Source: Cryptomeria japonica | Taxonomy: Eukaryota > Streptophyta > Pinopsida > Cupressales > Cupressaceae | Direction: 5' to 3' | Length of the DNA: 64,000 bases | Assembly (NCBI RefSeq): GCF_030272615.1 | Contig: NC_081409.1 | Coordinates: 913,695,840-913,759,839 of the forward strand | Part shown: one piece after another, positions 1 through 12,379 of the stretch | How positions within the stretch are numbered: the stretch's first letter is position 1 | How the letters are laid out: every line of letters starts with the position of its first letter | Program-made: the position numbers and the translations under genes | The notes under the pieces: model-generated | Told to the model about the DNA's origin: nothing | The model's input: the letters and a program-made list of their open reading frames with translations, nothing else | Database searches by the model: none

Positions 1-329
1 ATAAGCTTTTTAATAAAGCTTTCTCTCTTTAAAAAGTTTTTTTTCAATAATTTTATTTTATTATTAATTAAGATTTAAAGTTTTTAATATAAAGTTTTTT
101 AACTGAAATTAAAGTTTTATTTTAATTTAATTTTTTTTATTAAAACTTTGAAAATTGCAATTTTTTTGGTATTTTTATAAAAAATTGTTATTTAAAAATA
201 TATATATATTATTCAAATTTTGTTTAGTTTAATCAAGGAGGTTAATTTTCTGTTTTTAATCAAGTCATTTTTTTAATAAAAGGGGGTAATTTTTATTTCT
301 AATCATAATTTGTCCTTTATTTTGCTATC
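1..329 (+). other. AT-rich untranslated leader of Copia-1
   Basis: This stretch is almost entirely A and T, with T and A runs and no reading frame of note. It precedes the gag start at 330 and is best read as the leader between primer site and gag. No primer-binding site matching initiator tRNA-Met is visible, so that site and the 5' LTR lie further left. Confidence 0.6.
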
Positions 330-3300
330 ATGTCTACATTAATTCCGGAAATTAAATTAAATAATTCTAATTATCATTCATGGAAAACACATATTTCTTT
401 TATTTTTCGTTTCAAGCATCTTTTGGATGTTGCGACTGATAAAACCTTTGAACCCGCTACATTTGCTCCTCAAGTCGACCTAGATAGATGGAAGGCTCAA
501 AATGAGGAAGCACTTGGTTTAATTGGTATTTCAATGGTTCCTGATTTGTATGTTTTAATTGGAAATTGTACAAAAGCGCATGAAGCTTGGGAAATTTTAA
601 AAACTACTTATGATAGCTCAAATGAATCCCGAAAAATTCAACTTCAAGATCAACTTGAAGATCTAAGGTATACGGATTTTAAAACTATGGATGAATTCTT
701 ATTAAAGTTTGATTCTATTAATAGTCAATTAACTGGTTTAGGAGTTACTCTTGCTAATTTACATTTAATTCATCTTATTCTTAAAAAATGTCTTCCTCGT
801 CAATTTCAACAATTTATTACGAATATTCATGCTCAACTTGCTATTCCTAGCTTAGCTACTCAATTAACATATGATATTTTTCGTAATTTATTGCGTCAAG
901 AGGAAGCTAAATTAATTCAATTTGGTACTCTTAAAAGTAGCGAACATGCTTTTATGTCTAAAAATCAAAATCATAATAATAACTTTAGATCCAATAATAA
1001 TAAACATAATCATAATAATAATCACAAATCTTCTAATTATCAATCTCATTCTAAATCCTATCATAACAATTCTCATAATAATAATCATAATAATACGTAC
1101 AATAATCAAAGGAATAATTCTCAAACAAGACCCCATTGCACATATTGTGGGAAAGATGGACATATTACTAATAATTGTTTTAAGAAACAAAATGGTAAAA
1201 AGCCCATGAATCAAAATAATCAAAATAATCAACATAAACCTCATTATAAGAAAGGTAATAACAATGGTAATTCATCACGTCATGCATTTACATGTACTTA
1301 TAATGTTTCTCAACCACTTGAGTGGATTATTGATTCTGGTGCATCTCAACATGTTACTTCTCATAAAGAATGTTTTGAATCTTTGCATCCCGATACTTCT
1401 AATATTCCTGTTCAATTAGCTAATAATCATAGTTGTAAAGTTGAAGCTATTGGTGATGTGAATGTTCCTAATGGGAAATTACATGATGTTCTTTATGTTC
1501 CTGAATTAAAATCAAATTTGATTTCAGTTCCTAAACTTTGTCAAGATTATAAGATTAACTTTTATAGGGGCATATGTTATATCATTGATCCAAACACTAA
1601 TCATGTTATTGCTACTGCTAAAATGGATAGTGATAACTTATTCAAGTTCTATGAATTTGCTCCTCCAAAGTATTCTTTGCTTACTACTATTGATTTTACT
1701 ATATGGCATGAAAGACTTGGCCATCTCAATTCTGATTATATTTCATTGATGCAAAAAGCAAATATGGTTGATGGATTGCCTAGTATTGTTCCTTCTCAAA
1801 TTGTTTGCAATGGTTGCATGAGTGGTAAGATGCATAGGGAACCCTTTCCTCATGGTCAATCTTGGAGGGCATACACTAAATTGCACCTCGTTCATAGTGA
1901 TCTCTTGGGTCCCATGGAGAATCCCTCCATCCAAGGTTCAAGGTATGCACTTACCTTTGTTGATGATTTTTCAAGGAGAACATGGATATATTTCCTTCAT
2001 AGTAAGGATCAAGTGCTTGATGTGTTTATTGAATTTCATATGTTTGTAGAAAGGCAATCTGGTTCTAAAATTAAGATTCTTCGTACTAACAATGGAAGAG
2101 AATATGTCAATAATGCATTTAATGCTTATTTGAAATCGTTTGGCATTAAACATGAGCTTCCCATTCCTTATACACCACAACAAAATGGTGTGGCAGAACG
2201 GAAGCATAGGACAATTGTTGAAATGGCTAGATGTTTATTGCATGCTAAAAATATGGATTACAAGTTTTGGGCTGAAGCTATGGCTTGTGCAACATATTTA
2301 ATTAATAGAACACCTACCAAAGCCTTAAAGGATAAAACTCCTGAAGAAGCTTGGTCTGGTAGAAAGCCTAATTTGCAGAATTTAAGAATTTTTGGTTCCA
2401 TAGCTTATGTTCACAAACCTAAGGAGAAAAGAAAAAAATTAGATGCTAAATCTTCTCCTTTTATTTTTGTTGGTTATGATGAAAATACTAAAGGTTATAG
2501 AGTTTACAATCCTATTACTAACAAGGTAAAAGTTGCAAGAGATGTTTGTATTGCAGAAAAAGGCATTCATGATTGTTCTAAAGTGAACGATGATGACCTT
2601 GGTCAAACCAAAGTTGTGCTTGTGGAGGACCAACCTCCTTCTCTTAACCCTACTCCTAATGCATCTCTTTCTATTCCTTCTGGTGATAGTGATGATGATA
2701 ATAATAACTCTACTCCTCATGACTCTTCTTCTAGTGATGAATCCATTACTTCTAAAAGAAGACCTAAATGGTTTAAATCTTTAATTCAAGATAGTGATGA
2801 ATACTTAGCTAGAATGGATAAACTTCAAGCTAGGAGAGTTAATTATTGTAATTATGCTTTAATGACTACTATTATGAATTCTAATGATCCTAAAACATTT
2901 GATCAAGCTAAAAATCAACCACATTGGCAAAAAGCAATGAAGGAAGAATATGATACTTTAACTTCTAACCAAACTTGGGATTTAGTTCCCTTGCCTCATG
3001 GTAAAAATCTTGTTTCTTGCAAGTGGCTTTATAAAACTAAATTGAATGCTAATAATCAAGTTACTAAATTTAAAGCTAGATTAGTTGCTAGAGGTTTTTC
3101 TCAAATTGAAGGCTTAGATTATAATGAAACTTTTGCTCCTGTTGCTAAAATGCCTACAATTAAACTTGTTCTTGCTTTAGCTTCTAGAATGAATTGGCAT
3201 ATTCATCAAATGGATGTTAAAAGTGCTTTTCTTAATGGTGATTTACATGAGGAAATTTATATGTCTCAACCTCCTGGTTTTATTAAAGAAGGTAATGCAC

Positions 3301-4445
3301 ACTTAGTTTGTAAATTAAAGAAATCAATTTATGGATTAAAGCAATCTCCTAGGGAGTGGTATTCAAAGATTAATGAATTCTTTCTTTCTTAAGGCTTTAT
3401 TAGAAGTAAAAATGATCCTAACTTGTATATTAAACATAGTGAAGATGATATTATAATTATTATCTTGTATGTAGATGATTTGATTCTTACTTCAAGTTCC
3501 AGTACTTTGATTTCTGATATTAAGTTTCAACTTAATCAAAAATTTCAAATGACTGATTTAGGTCTTTTACATTATTTCTTAGGAATGCAAATTTGGCAAA
3601 CCTCTAAAGGAATTTTCTTATCTCAAAGTAAATATGCTCAAGATCTCATAGATAAGTTTAAAATGAATGATGCTCATCATGTTTCAATTCCTATTGAATT
3701 AGGCACTAAGTTAATGCTTGATATGCAAACTCCTCTTGTTGATGCTACTTTGTATAGACAATTAGTTGGAAGTTTAAATTATTTAACTCTTACTAGGCTA
3801 GATATTGCTTATAGTGTTGGTTTGGTTTCTAGATTCATGTCTAAACCTCAACAAACACACTTTAAAGTTGCTAAAAGAATTTTAAGATATATTAAAGGAA
3901 CAATTAATGTAGGTTTGTTTTATGATGCAAATTCTGATTTTACTTTAAAAGGTTTTACTGATTCCGATCTAGGTGGAGATCCCAATGATGGGAAATCTAC
4001 TTGTGGTTATTGTTTCTTTGTTGGTTCAGGATCAATTTCTTGGAATAGTAAAAAGCAACAATCTACCTCTCTTGGATCCACTGAAGCTGAGTACAAAGGA
4101 TGCACTAATGCTTCCAAAGAAGTCTTGTGGCTTAGAAGACTACTTGAAGATTTGGGTCTACCTCAACATGAACCAACTCCATTGTATTGTGACAACCAAA
4201 GTGCCATTGCCTTGGCTAAAAATCTAGTTTTCCATGCAAGGACAAAACACATTGCTCTCCAACACCACTTTATTAGAGAACAAATTGAAGACAAGCAAGT
4301 TTCACTCCTCTATTGCAAGGGGGAAGAACAAGTTGCAGATATTTTGACCAAGCCACTTTGTAAAGAAAAATTCCAATTTCATTGTAAAAATCTCGGATTA
4401 CAACCCATTGAAGGGTTTGATGTAAGCTCCCCAAGTAAAGCTTAA
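330..4445 (+). pseudogene. Copia-1 Gag-Pol polyprotein with one internal stop
   Basis: A single frame of about 1371 codons encodes the polyprotein. Gag covers roughly residues 1-300, with an Asn/His-rich linker (about 205-265) and one CCHC knuckle starting at Cys270 (CTYCGKDGHITNNC). The protease motif DSGA begins at Asp335. The integrase has an HHCC region, Asp524 and Glu623, but the second catalytic residue, in the motif usually read LRTDNGGEY, is Asn587, and the following Gly is Arg. The reverse transcriptase has YVDD at 3468-3479, and RNase H follows from about 3950. The only nonsense codon is TAA at 3390-3392, between the YGLKQ-type motif and YVDD, and the frame is unchanged on both sides. 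The start at 330 is the first ATG of the frame. Known for the family: cytoplasmic particle assembly, reverse transcription, then nuclear integration. This copy should be inactive as read. Confidence 0.93.
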
Positions 4446-4452
4446 GGGGGGG
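4443..4452 (+). other. Polypurine tract of Copia-1
   Basis: A short purine run (T-A-A-G7) lies directly between the end of the pol frame and the TGTTAG that opens the 3' LTR. In LTR elements this tract primes plus-strand DNA synthesis. It overlaps the polyprotein stop codon region. Confidence 0.85.
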
Positions 4453-4990
4453 TGTTAGAATATTTAATCTTTACTTAGCCTAGGTTTATTTTTATTTAGT
4501 TTAGGATATTCCTTTGGAATTCCTACATGTAATTTGTCCTCTAGTACATGTGTGAGGACAAGTCATTTCTTTTATTTTCCTTTATTAAGGAATATTAGAT
4601 TTCCTCCATAAGAGGATGTGAATACATGGCACACACATTTTATGAATGGTGGCATTCATAGATTTGGAGTTACTTTGTAACTCCTCTCCTCATCTCTATT
4701 TAAGAGATGCCTCCTCTCTCATTTCTTCTTAATGACAATATTGTAAAGAGCTTCTTGCTCTCTCTCTCTCTCTCTCATTTTTAGGCATTGCCTCATTCAT
4801 AATATCACAAGGGGTTTTTCTTTGCTTTTCCCCTTTCAAAAGTTCTTGTGCCTCCTTCACATTTGGGTGATGCTCCAAGTTTATTGCTTTTCTCTTGGTA
4901 ACAATTACTTCATCATAAACTTTCTTGGATTAATTTTCCTTTCCTTGCTCTTTTATTTCCTTTCATTCGCACACAATCATATCATCCATA
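4453..4990 (+). repeat. 3' LTR of Copia-1, right end uncertain
   Basis: The LTR opens with TGTTAGAATA right after the purine tract. A TATA-like TATTTAAG at about 4697 and a pyrimidine (CT)n microsatellite at about 4758-4778 lie inside. No clear CA end matching the inverted start is visible, so the right border of about 4990 is an estimate. No second copy is in the window for comparison. Confidence 0.6.
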
Positions 4991-5389
4991 AAAATGATTA
5001 TCTACATCGGTCTTATATATATCCACAATCACAAAATAAGGTCATTTACCATGTCGACCTGCTAGTGTAACGTGTAGTCTCATTACGACTTGACCTAATC
5101 ACAAAGGATAAATCTGGATCACCAAAACAATAATAAAATTATGTCTCTATGTCTTCCCAATCATCCCAAACACAATCCTATACACTGCAATCATCAAAAA
5201 TATTTCGGACCAAAACTGCTTTGTTCATCCTAAAATATCGGTTAACTAGCTATTGGTTAACACTTGCTTCCGGTTAAGAAGAATTATGGCTACCAGATTG
5301 AATCTCCATGAAGAGTTGCCATTAATGACAACCCTATACCAATAATAAACCATTAGAAGCCACTAGATGAGTGTCAATTGCCAACACTT
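4991..5389. other. Unassigned spacer
   Basis: I see no gene, LTR border or repeat here. It may include the last part of the Copia-1 LTR on the left and decayed integrase sequence of the neighbouring Copia remnant on the right. Confidence 0.4.
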
Positions 5390-6890
5390 CTAACTCTAGA
5401 AGGTCCACACAAATTAGTATGCACAAGATCTAACAATCCATTAGAAAAATGCTTCTTACTTTTGAAAGCTATTCTAGTTTGTTTCCCCAACTGATATTAT
5501 TTGTACATAGGGTTAGCAAGTTTCATCAACTTAGGAAGATCTCTCACAAACTGAGTAGAACTTATCTTAACATTATTATCAAAATTCACATGACACATCC
5601 TCCTATACTACGACCAACTTTCATCAACCTAAGCAATCAAACATATTTTACCAGCGTTATTCAATTGAAAGATATTACCTTTAGTCTTTGTACCTAATGC
5701 AATCTCTATTCCAAAGCTACCCAAGATTCTACACTTTCCATTTTTGAACTAAAGATAATAACCCTTATCAACCATCTATCCAACACTCAAAAGATTATGC
5801 TTTAGGCCTTCAACATACAAGACATCATCAGTATTGTTCTTACCATCAAGATAAATAGAACCTCTTCCACAAACTATACCAGCTTTGTCATCTCCAAATT
5901 TCACAAGTCCTTCATACTTTTCTAAGCTTACAAACTTACTCTTATCACTTGTCATATGATGAGAGCATCTATTGTCTATCGCCCATTCATCTTTGTCTTC
6001 AACTTGTGCAGCCAAAGCTCTTTCTACATTCATGCAACTAGTAGAATCGATAGGTATTGGATCATCTTCCTTGATAGCAATAAACACCCATTCATTATCA
6101 CTTGTATTTCCCTTATCTGATTCATCATTTGAAACACCTTCACCAACAACATAACAATATTTCTTCTAAAATTTAGGCTTGTAAGTTTTTCTAGGAACTC
6201 TTTCTGGACATCTTGAGACAAAGTGTCCTATCTTATTACATTAAAAACATTTAAGAGGCAACTTTCCTTAATACTTACATGATCTTTTAGGCAATCTATT
6301 GACAATCAATGCTTCAAGCTCTCACTCTTCCTCTTCCTCTTCCTCTTCCATCTCCTTCATCTCTTTCTCATATCCTGACATCCTCTTAGAAGAACTTTAT
6401 CTCGGATCATATCTCTACTTATCCTTTCCAGAAATAGTGGCTTTGAATGTAGATTATACCTTAGGAAGGGAGTCACCAAATTCACTCAATTCAAAGGCTC
6501 ATAACTTAACAATCAGATTGTCTCTGGTCAGATTTGTCACGGTTCGGATCTCCTCAATAGAAGCAACTTTATGTTTGTAGGATGTAGGTAAGGATTTGAG
6601 CACTTTAGCAACAATCTTTGATTCTTCCAACTTTCCACCAACACATGTGATATTGCACACTAGTTCATTCATTTTTTGTATAAAAGAAGTAATGTTCTCA
6701 TCTTCACCCATTCTCAACATCTTGTAGTTTCCTTTTAAGCACTCAAACTTATCAATCTTCACATAGTTGTCACCTTCATACAAAGTTTCCAACTTCTTCC
6801 AGATCTGATGCAAGAGCATCCTCGGTTCATAGAAATCTTGTATCAACCAAAAATATTTTCCTTTCTGTTTGCAGTTTCAACATTTCTTTT
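5390..6890 (-). pseudogene. Copia-2 remnant: gag, protease and start of integrase
   Basis: Read on the minus strand from right to left. At 6846-6499 is a Gag core of the UBN2 type (LETLYEGDNYVK and a CCGG-like turn region). Next is a poorly preserved knuckle region near 6230, then protease and flank at 6087-5776 (AIDNRCSHHMTSDKSKF, LKHNLLSVG). Last is the pre-integrase zinc region and the beginning of the integrase core at about 5520-5390 (LDLVHTNLCGPSR). The protease Gly after Asp-Asn is Arg, and the first integrase Asp is Asn (HTN instead of HTD). No LTR, reverse transcriptase or RNase H is attached. The protein resembles Copia-A at 54775-58990, so it is an old truncated relative. Confidence 0.82.
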
Positions 6891-7151
6891 GGTGTATCCC
6901 ATTTTTGGCTCACTGAATCTTGTGGAGTTGGATTCCACTTGAAGACTTGATCATCTTTCTTATTTCCAGATCGCATCACATTTGGATCATTTTTTGAAAA
7001 GTTACCGCTATCGGTTTCCTTGATAGTTTCCTGTTACCAGTTGAAAGTTTCTTGTTACCGGTTGCCTAGAACTATTTGCATTGGTGATCTACCGGAACCC
7101 TTTTGAAGCTTGCAGATCCTTGAGCGTTGGTTCCTATGTTCCTTGGCATGT
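6891..7151. other. Unassigned flank left of the L0 LTR
   Basis: No reading frame or repeat is recognisable. A few ACCGGT-type words resemble the lexicon of the Copia and L1 sequences elsewhere in the window, so it may be decayed leader of the Copia-2 remnant. Confidence 0.35.
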
Positions 7152-8772
7152 TGACAGGGTTTCCCTAGCTTGCTCACACATCTCCTATTGGTGTTGCTCA
7201 CTCCACCAACACCTATAGGCCTTGCTATGCTTCAAGACTTCCTATTCCCTCTCAAACCCTATTAGGACTATTATTTTGTCCACCTTAAGGTGACATTCAA
7301 CAAGTGTCTTCACTAGGAACTCTACCAATTCAATACTCATCACTAGTTCCCAATCCTTCAAATTGACATTTTGTCACTCTCACCGCCAATGTTGTCATGT
7401 GTTTTGTAGAGGTGTGGAGGTGTTCAATTAATGTTGGATTTTTTCAACAAGGTCCACTTTTTTTATTGCTAAACTCATCTCCCTTACCAATTTCAAGAAA
7501 ATGCTCTAAAAGAGAACTACTAGGAAAGAGCCCCAATTAGGCCTCCACATCCGGGTTTTTATGATTTCTTGGTCATATGGTTCAAATGACCTTGCAAATA
7601 TTTTTATGATTCTTCAAACACTCATTGAACCCCAAGAGATTTTTTTGGTTTTAGACCCCCAAGTGTCTGTACAATGTCCTAACCCAAAAATGAGGTTTTA
7701 CTAGGGTTTTAAAGGCTTCTAGGACTATGACTATTCAACTTGGTGAAAAGGTCATCAAATGGACTTTTCAAGACTTCTCCTTTCATCTAAAACTTTGTAT
7801 GGACCTAATGAACAATGCCAAATGCTTAGGTTAGGTTTTTGGTTTCACCCCTGCATTCTTTCATCATGTTTTACCTTGTCTTTCCTAGCTGGGTTACAAC
7901 AGGACTCGCCTAGGGCAAGGTGGCAAAAATAGAAAAATTCACTTCCAGAACTCCTCCCTGCATATTTAAAATGTACATTGGGTTGCCTACCATTTCTCAA
8001 TAGGCCATGATGATTGCATAGTGGGATTTTATGGGGCAAACATTTTTCAAAGGTATACTATTTACAAGCCAAAATTGGCTGCTTGAAGACAAAACAGTAA
8101 AAGAACCAATAAAATCTATATACAAAGCATGAAATGGATTGAATGACACTAGAAAACACAAAAGAACAACTATCCAAGTTTGGATCAATGGATTCAATCC
8201 ATTTGTATTCACTCTTTTATGCAAAATAAGACAAAAACAATGATAATAGTCCGAAAATGAGTGGTTTTAGATTGTCATTCACAAAAATCAATGCTTCCAA
8301 CCTTGGTATCCATGCAAGAGAGGGTTTAAATAGTCTTCCCCATGTGTGGAGGCATCTTAGGATAATTTTTGAACCCTAACTCCAATGCTAAGCTCTTTTA
8401 GGACCAAGTTGTCATGACAACTTTTACAATTTTCCACATCTTGCCTTTCTCACTTAGGCAACCTATTATAAGTCATTACTAACTTCTATTTCAATATTTA
8501 TAAGGCTATTTTTAACCCCTCTAATACTTTAATCAACCTATTCCTCTTTTGACCTTCTAGAATGCATCATTGACTACTCAAACCAAGAACAACCAACAAA
8601 GTGCAAACCTAGAAAGAAACCAATTAAACCAAGCATACACTTGACTCATCCTAGGCTCTAATCACACACATTGGACCCTTCTAGAGTCCTTATTTGAAAT
8701 ATGACTTGGCTAAGGTCAGTACAAGACAAAATTGAAGAAGGACTATTAGCCTAAGTCCTAGGTGCTCCTGCA
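7152..8772 (-). repeat. 3' LTR of L0
   Basis: The left part (about 7152-7895) matches 51463-52207 closely, starting with the shared words around CAGGGTTTCCCTAGCTTGCT. On the minus strand the LTR would open with TGCAGG at 8772 and end with GTCA at 7152. A purine-rich tract (on the minus strand GTTTGGGAGAATGG) abuts it at 8773-8786. Short ORFs inside are not supported as genes. Confidence 0.88.
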
Positions 8773-8822
8773 CCATTCTCCCAAACAAAAGAAAATTAAG
8801 TCACCTCTTTTGTGATCAGATT

Positions 8823-9143
8823 CTATTCAATGCCCAACTTCTTGAACTCTGTGTCAGGCACCCATGTGGCCTCTTCTTCATCCATACCCTGCCACTTAAC
8901 AAGGTGCTCCCAATAAGTTTGGTGTCTTGTCTTTTTAGCGATCATTGAAATCATTATCTTCTCAGCCTTTGGGCTTGGTTTTGTTGGCATTTGAAGGTTA
9001 TTTGCATCATCTGCTATCCCTATTTGACTATGACCTAAATCTGGAATTGGCCCTTTGTAAGCCACTAAATCTGCCACATTGAAAACTGATGATAGTCCTA
9101 TTTCACTTGGTAGGTCCACCTTATATGCATTTTCTCTCTCCAT
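8823..9143 (-). pseudogene. L0 integrase C-terminus with chromodomain
   Basis: The 106-residue fragment ends with a chromodomain signature, about residues 76-105 (YWEHLVKWQGMDEEEATW). It is preceded by the integrase tail that binds DNA (VFNVADLVAYKG). In chromoviruses this domain follows integrase and is thought to direct insertion toward chromatin marks. It is the native 3' end of L0 pol, lying between the 3' LTR and the first tandem unit. The first residues continue into unit 1 in a different frame, so the polyprotein is broken here. Confidence 0.85.
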
Positions 9144-9351
9144 ACTTGGCTAAGATGGCACATGAACCCAACCTTCTCATCTGCAACTTGTTAGGTATCC
9201 CTTTCTACAACCTTACTTTGTTGAGGTGTACCATGACAAGATCTCCTACTTGGAATTATAGGTTATTTCTTCTCTCATCAACCTTTTGTTTGATCTTAGT
9301 TGTGTTATCTTTCAATGCTTGCTTAACTGATTCATGTATCTCTTTTATAGA

Positions 9352-10306
9352 TTAAGCAAAATCTTTAGCATATCCACTACTTGTTGTTACATTCCCTAAG
9401 TCTCTTAGTTCAAGAATACCCCTTGGGTGAAGACCATATATCACCTCAAAAGGGCTCTTGTTTGTAGTTCTATTTATGGTATTATTGTAAGCATATTCAG
9501 CTTGTGCCAACACTTGATCCCATGTCTGACTATATTCCCTGGTAAGGCACCTCAATAGGTTTTCTAAGCTCCTATTTACCACTTCGGTCTGTCCGTATGT
9601 TTGTGGATGGTATGCAAACCCAAAAAAAAGTTTGGTGCCAAGCTTTTGCCAAAGTGTTTTCCAAAAATGACTCATAAACTTTGAGTCCCTATCTGAAATA
9701 ATGCTCATGGGTAATCCATGTATCCTTATCACTTCCTTAAAGAACAATTGAGCAATATTACATGCATCATGAGTCATCTTGCATGCTACAAAGTGGGTCG
9801 TCTTAATAAACCTATCCACTATGGCATAAATGCTATCCAATCCTTGGTTTATCCTTGGCAAACCCACTACAAAGTCCATACTAATGCACTCCCAAGGTCT
9901 ATTTGGTATGGGAAGAGGTTGGTATAAACCAGCATTTGAAGATGTGCCCTTGGCCTTTTGATGAACAATACAAGTTTCCACATACTTCCTAACATCTTGA
10001 TTCATCATAGGCCAATAGTAATACCTTTGGACTAACTCTTGAATTTTGTTGAGTCCAACCATTATCTTTCTCTTGTATGAGATTTTCTCTTAATGAACCT
10101 CTGGGCACAAAAAGTTGCCCTCCCTTAAACAATAACCCATTTTGCAACATATAATCAAAAAACTCACTATGGAAATGGTTTTGATACTCTTTGCATACCT
10201 CATAAGCATTGAATAAATCTTCATCATCTGGGTATAGGTCTTTAAAACTGTCAATACCTATGCTTCTTAACTGAATTTCTTGGACTGTCAAGAGTCTCTG
10301 ACTCAA
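9352..10306 (-). pseudogene. L0 integrase, unit 1
   Basis: Two overlapping minus-strand frames encode the integrase. The zinc region is at 10306-9989 (YYYWPMMNQDVRKYV, then C..C) and the core at 10062-9352. The core keeps Asp in SMDFVVGL, Asp in SDRDSKF and Glu in GQTEVVNRS, so the catalytic triad looks intact. A short deletion relative to unit 3 around 10058-10064 removes the conserved GHFG of the zinc-binding region and shifts the frame. The copy is therefore non-functional as read. Neighbours are RNase H to the right and the chromodomain fragment to the left. Confidence 0.85.
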
Positions 10307-10314
10307 TGCATCAG

Positions 10315-11105
10315 CAACCCTATTTAGTTGACCCTTTTTGTGCTTGATTGTAAATTTTTAGGCTTGCATATATTCTACCCACTTCATGTGCTTGTGACTG
10401 AGCTTGTCTTGTGAGTTTAGGAAGCTTAAAGCTTGATTGTCTGTGTAGACTATAAATTCCTTAGGAAGGAGATAGTGTCTCCACTTCCTCAAAGCCTACA
10501 CTAATGCATATAACTCCAAGTCATATGAGGAGTATTTATTCTTAGCATCACTTATCTTCTCACTATGAAAATCTACTGGTCTTTCTTCCTAACTTAGGAC
10601 AACACCTACTGCAATATTGCTCGCATCACATTCCACTGTGAAGAGTTTCTCAAAGCTAGGCAACACCAAAACTGATTGAGTGGCTATCCTTTCTTTCAAG
10701 GTTTCAAAACCTTTATTTGCTTGTTCATTCCATTGAAACTTTGCCTTCATTCCACCTTTGATAGTGTCCAACATTGGTGCACATATAGCACTAAATTGCC
10801 TAATGAATTTCCTGTAATATTGAGCAAGACCATGTAAGCTTCTCATCTCTGTTGCTGACTTGGCAGTAGGCCAATTTACTATGGCTTCAACCTTGCTAGT
10901 ATACATCTTGAGATTTCCATATAACACAAACCCAAGGTAAACCATATCCTACTTCAAAAATTCACACTTGTCCAAGTTCATGGTTAGCTTCTCCTCATAC
11001 AATCTTTGCAGTACAATTTGCAAATGCTTAACATGATCTGCCTTATTCTTACTGAAAATGAGAATATCATTTAAATATACCAGCACAAATTTACCTATGA
11101 AGTCA
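10315..11105 (-). pseudogene. L0 reverse transcriptase end and RNase H, unit 1
   Basis: Minus-strand sequence covering the last part of reverse transcriptase ([16 protein letters not shown]) and RNase H ([16 protein letters not shown], then a TDNQALSF motif near 10440). Stops occur after VVLS (about 10588) and within the RNase H tail. The catalytic palm with YLDD-type residues lies at about 11080-11095, where [11 protein letters not shown] is read. The right end of the unit truncates this domain artificially at the tandem junction. Confidence 0.82.
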
Positions 11106-11306
11106 TTCAATCCCTTTGTAAGCCACTAAATCTACCACATTGAAAATCGGTGATAGTCCTATTTCACTTGGTAGGTCCACCTTATATGCATTTTCTCTCT
11201 CCATACTTGGCTAAGATGGCACATGGACCCAACCTTCTCATCTGCAACTTGTTAGGTATCCCTTCCTGCAACCTTGCTTTGTTGAGGTGTACCATGACAA
11301 GATCTC

Positions 11307-12365
11307 CTACATGGAATTGTAGGTTCTTTCTTCTCTCATCAACCTTTTTTTTATCTTAGTTGTATTATCTTTCAATGCTTGCTTAACCGATTCATGTATC
11401 TCTTTTATAGACTGAGAAAAATCTTCAACGTATCCACTCCTTATTGTTGCATTCCCTAAGTCTCTTAGTTCAATAATACCCCTTACGTGAAGACCATATA
11501 TCACCTCAAAAGGGCTCTTGTATGTGGTTCTATTTATGGTATTACTGTAAGCATATTCAGCTTGTGGCAATAGTTGATCCCATGTCTACCCATAGTCCTT
11601 GGTAACGCACCTCAATAGGTTTCCTAAACTCCTATTTACCACTTCGGTATGTCCATCTATTTGTGGATGGTATGCAGATCCAAAAGAAAGATTGGTGCCA
11701 AGCTTTTGCCAAAGTGTTTAACAAAAATGACTTATAAACTTTGAGTCCCTGTCTTAAACAATGCTCATGGGTAATCCATGTATCCTTATCACTTCTTTAA
11801 AGATCAATTGAGCAATATTACATGCATCATGAGTGGTCTTGCAAGCTACAAAGTGGGTTGTGTTACTAAACCTGTCCACTATGACATAAATGCTATCAAA
11901 TCCATGCTTTGTCCTTGGCAAACCCACTACAAAGTCCATACTAATGCACTCCCAGGGTCTATTTGGTATGGGAAGAGGTTGGTATAAACCAGCATTTGAA
12001 GATGTGCCCTTGGCCATTTGACAAACAATATAAGTTTCCACATACTTCCTAACATCTTGATTCATCGTAGGCCAATAGTAATACCTTTGGACTAACTCTT
12101 GAGTTTTGTTGAGTCCAACCATTATGCTTCTCTCTTATGAGATTTTCTCTTAATGAACCTCTGGGCACACAAAGTTGCCCTCCCTTAAACAATAACCCAT
12201 TTTGCAACGTATAATAAAAAAACTCACTATTGAAATGGTTTTGATACTCTTTGCATACCTAATAAGCATTGGAGAAATCTTCATCATCTGGGTATAGGTC
12301 TTTGAAAATGTCAATCCCTACTCTTCTTAACTGAGTTTCTTGGACTGTCAAGAGTCTCTGACTCA
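11307..12365 (-). pseudogene. L0 integrase, unit 2
   Basis: Integrase core in fragments at 12122-11754 (SMDFVVGLPRT, VDRFSNTTHF) and 11570-11307 (PQAEYAYSNTINRTT, SPFEVIYGLH). A stop falls next to the DRD motif near 11755, and more nonsense codons follow near 11720 and 11590. The zinc region carries the same deletion as unit 1. The sequence is clearly homologous to units 1 and 3 but is the most damaged around the second catalytic Asp. Confidence 0.83.
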
Positions 12366-12379
12366 ATGCATCGGCAACC

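Larger units (their letters stand above)
1..4990 (+). mobile_element. Copia-1, Ty1/Copia LTR retrotransposon, 5' LTR outside window
   Basis: The order gag, protease, integrase, reverse transcriptase, RNase H is diagnostic of Ty1/Copia. The internal region runs from the window start to a purine tract at 4443-4452, followed by a 3' LTR starting TGTTAG at 4453. The 5' LTR and primer site must lie upstream of base 1. The right LTR end is not securely placed because the partner LTR is not visible. One nonsense codon and one damaged integrase residue make the copy defective, yet it is otherwise nearly full length. Confidence 0.9.
9051..11111 (-). repeat. Tandem unit 1 of L0 pol segment
   Basis: First of three direct copies of a segment of about 2.06 kb, opening at CCCTTTGTAAGCC (9051) and ending near ATGAAGTCATTCA (11099-11111). 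It runs on the minus strand from the reverse transcriptase palm, through RNase H and integrase, up to the start of the chromodomain region. Confidence 0.92.

Noticed and set aside
912-1244. Ile/Met-rich ORFs in both strands within Copia-1 gag
   Set aside because: Shadows of the Asn/His codon run in the Gag linker.
4758-4778. CT microsatellite as a regulatory element
   Set aside because: Simple repeat inside the Copia-1 LTR; length alone gives no support for a function.
7845-8224. ORFs in the L0 3' LTR
   Set aside because: Short, without domain, and not matched by an open frame in the second LTR copy, which is truncated.
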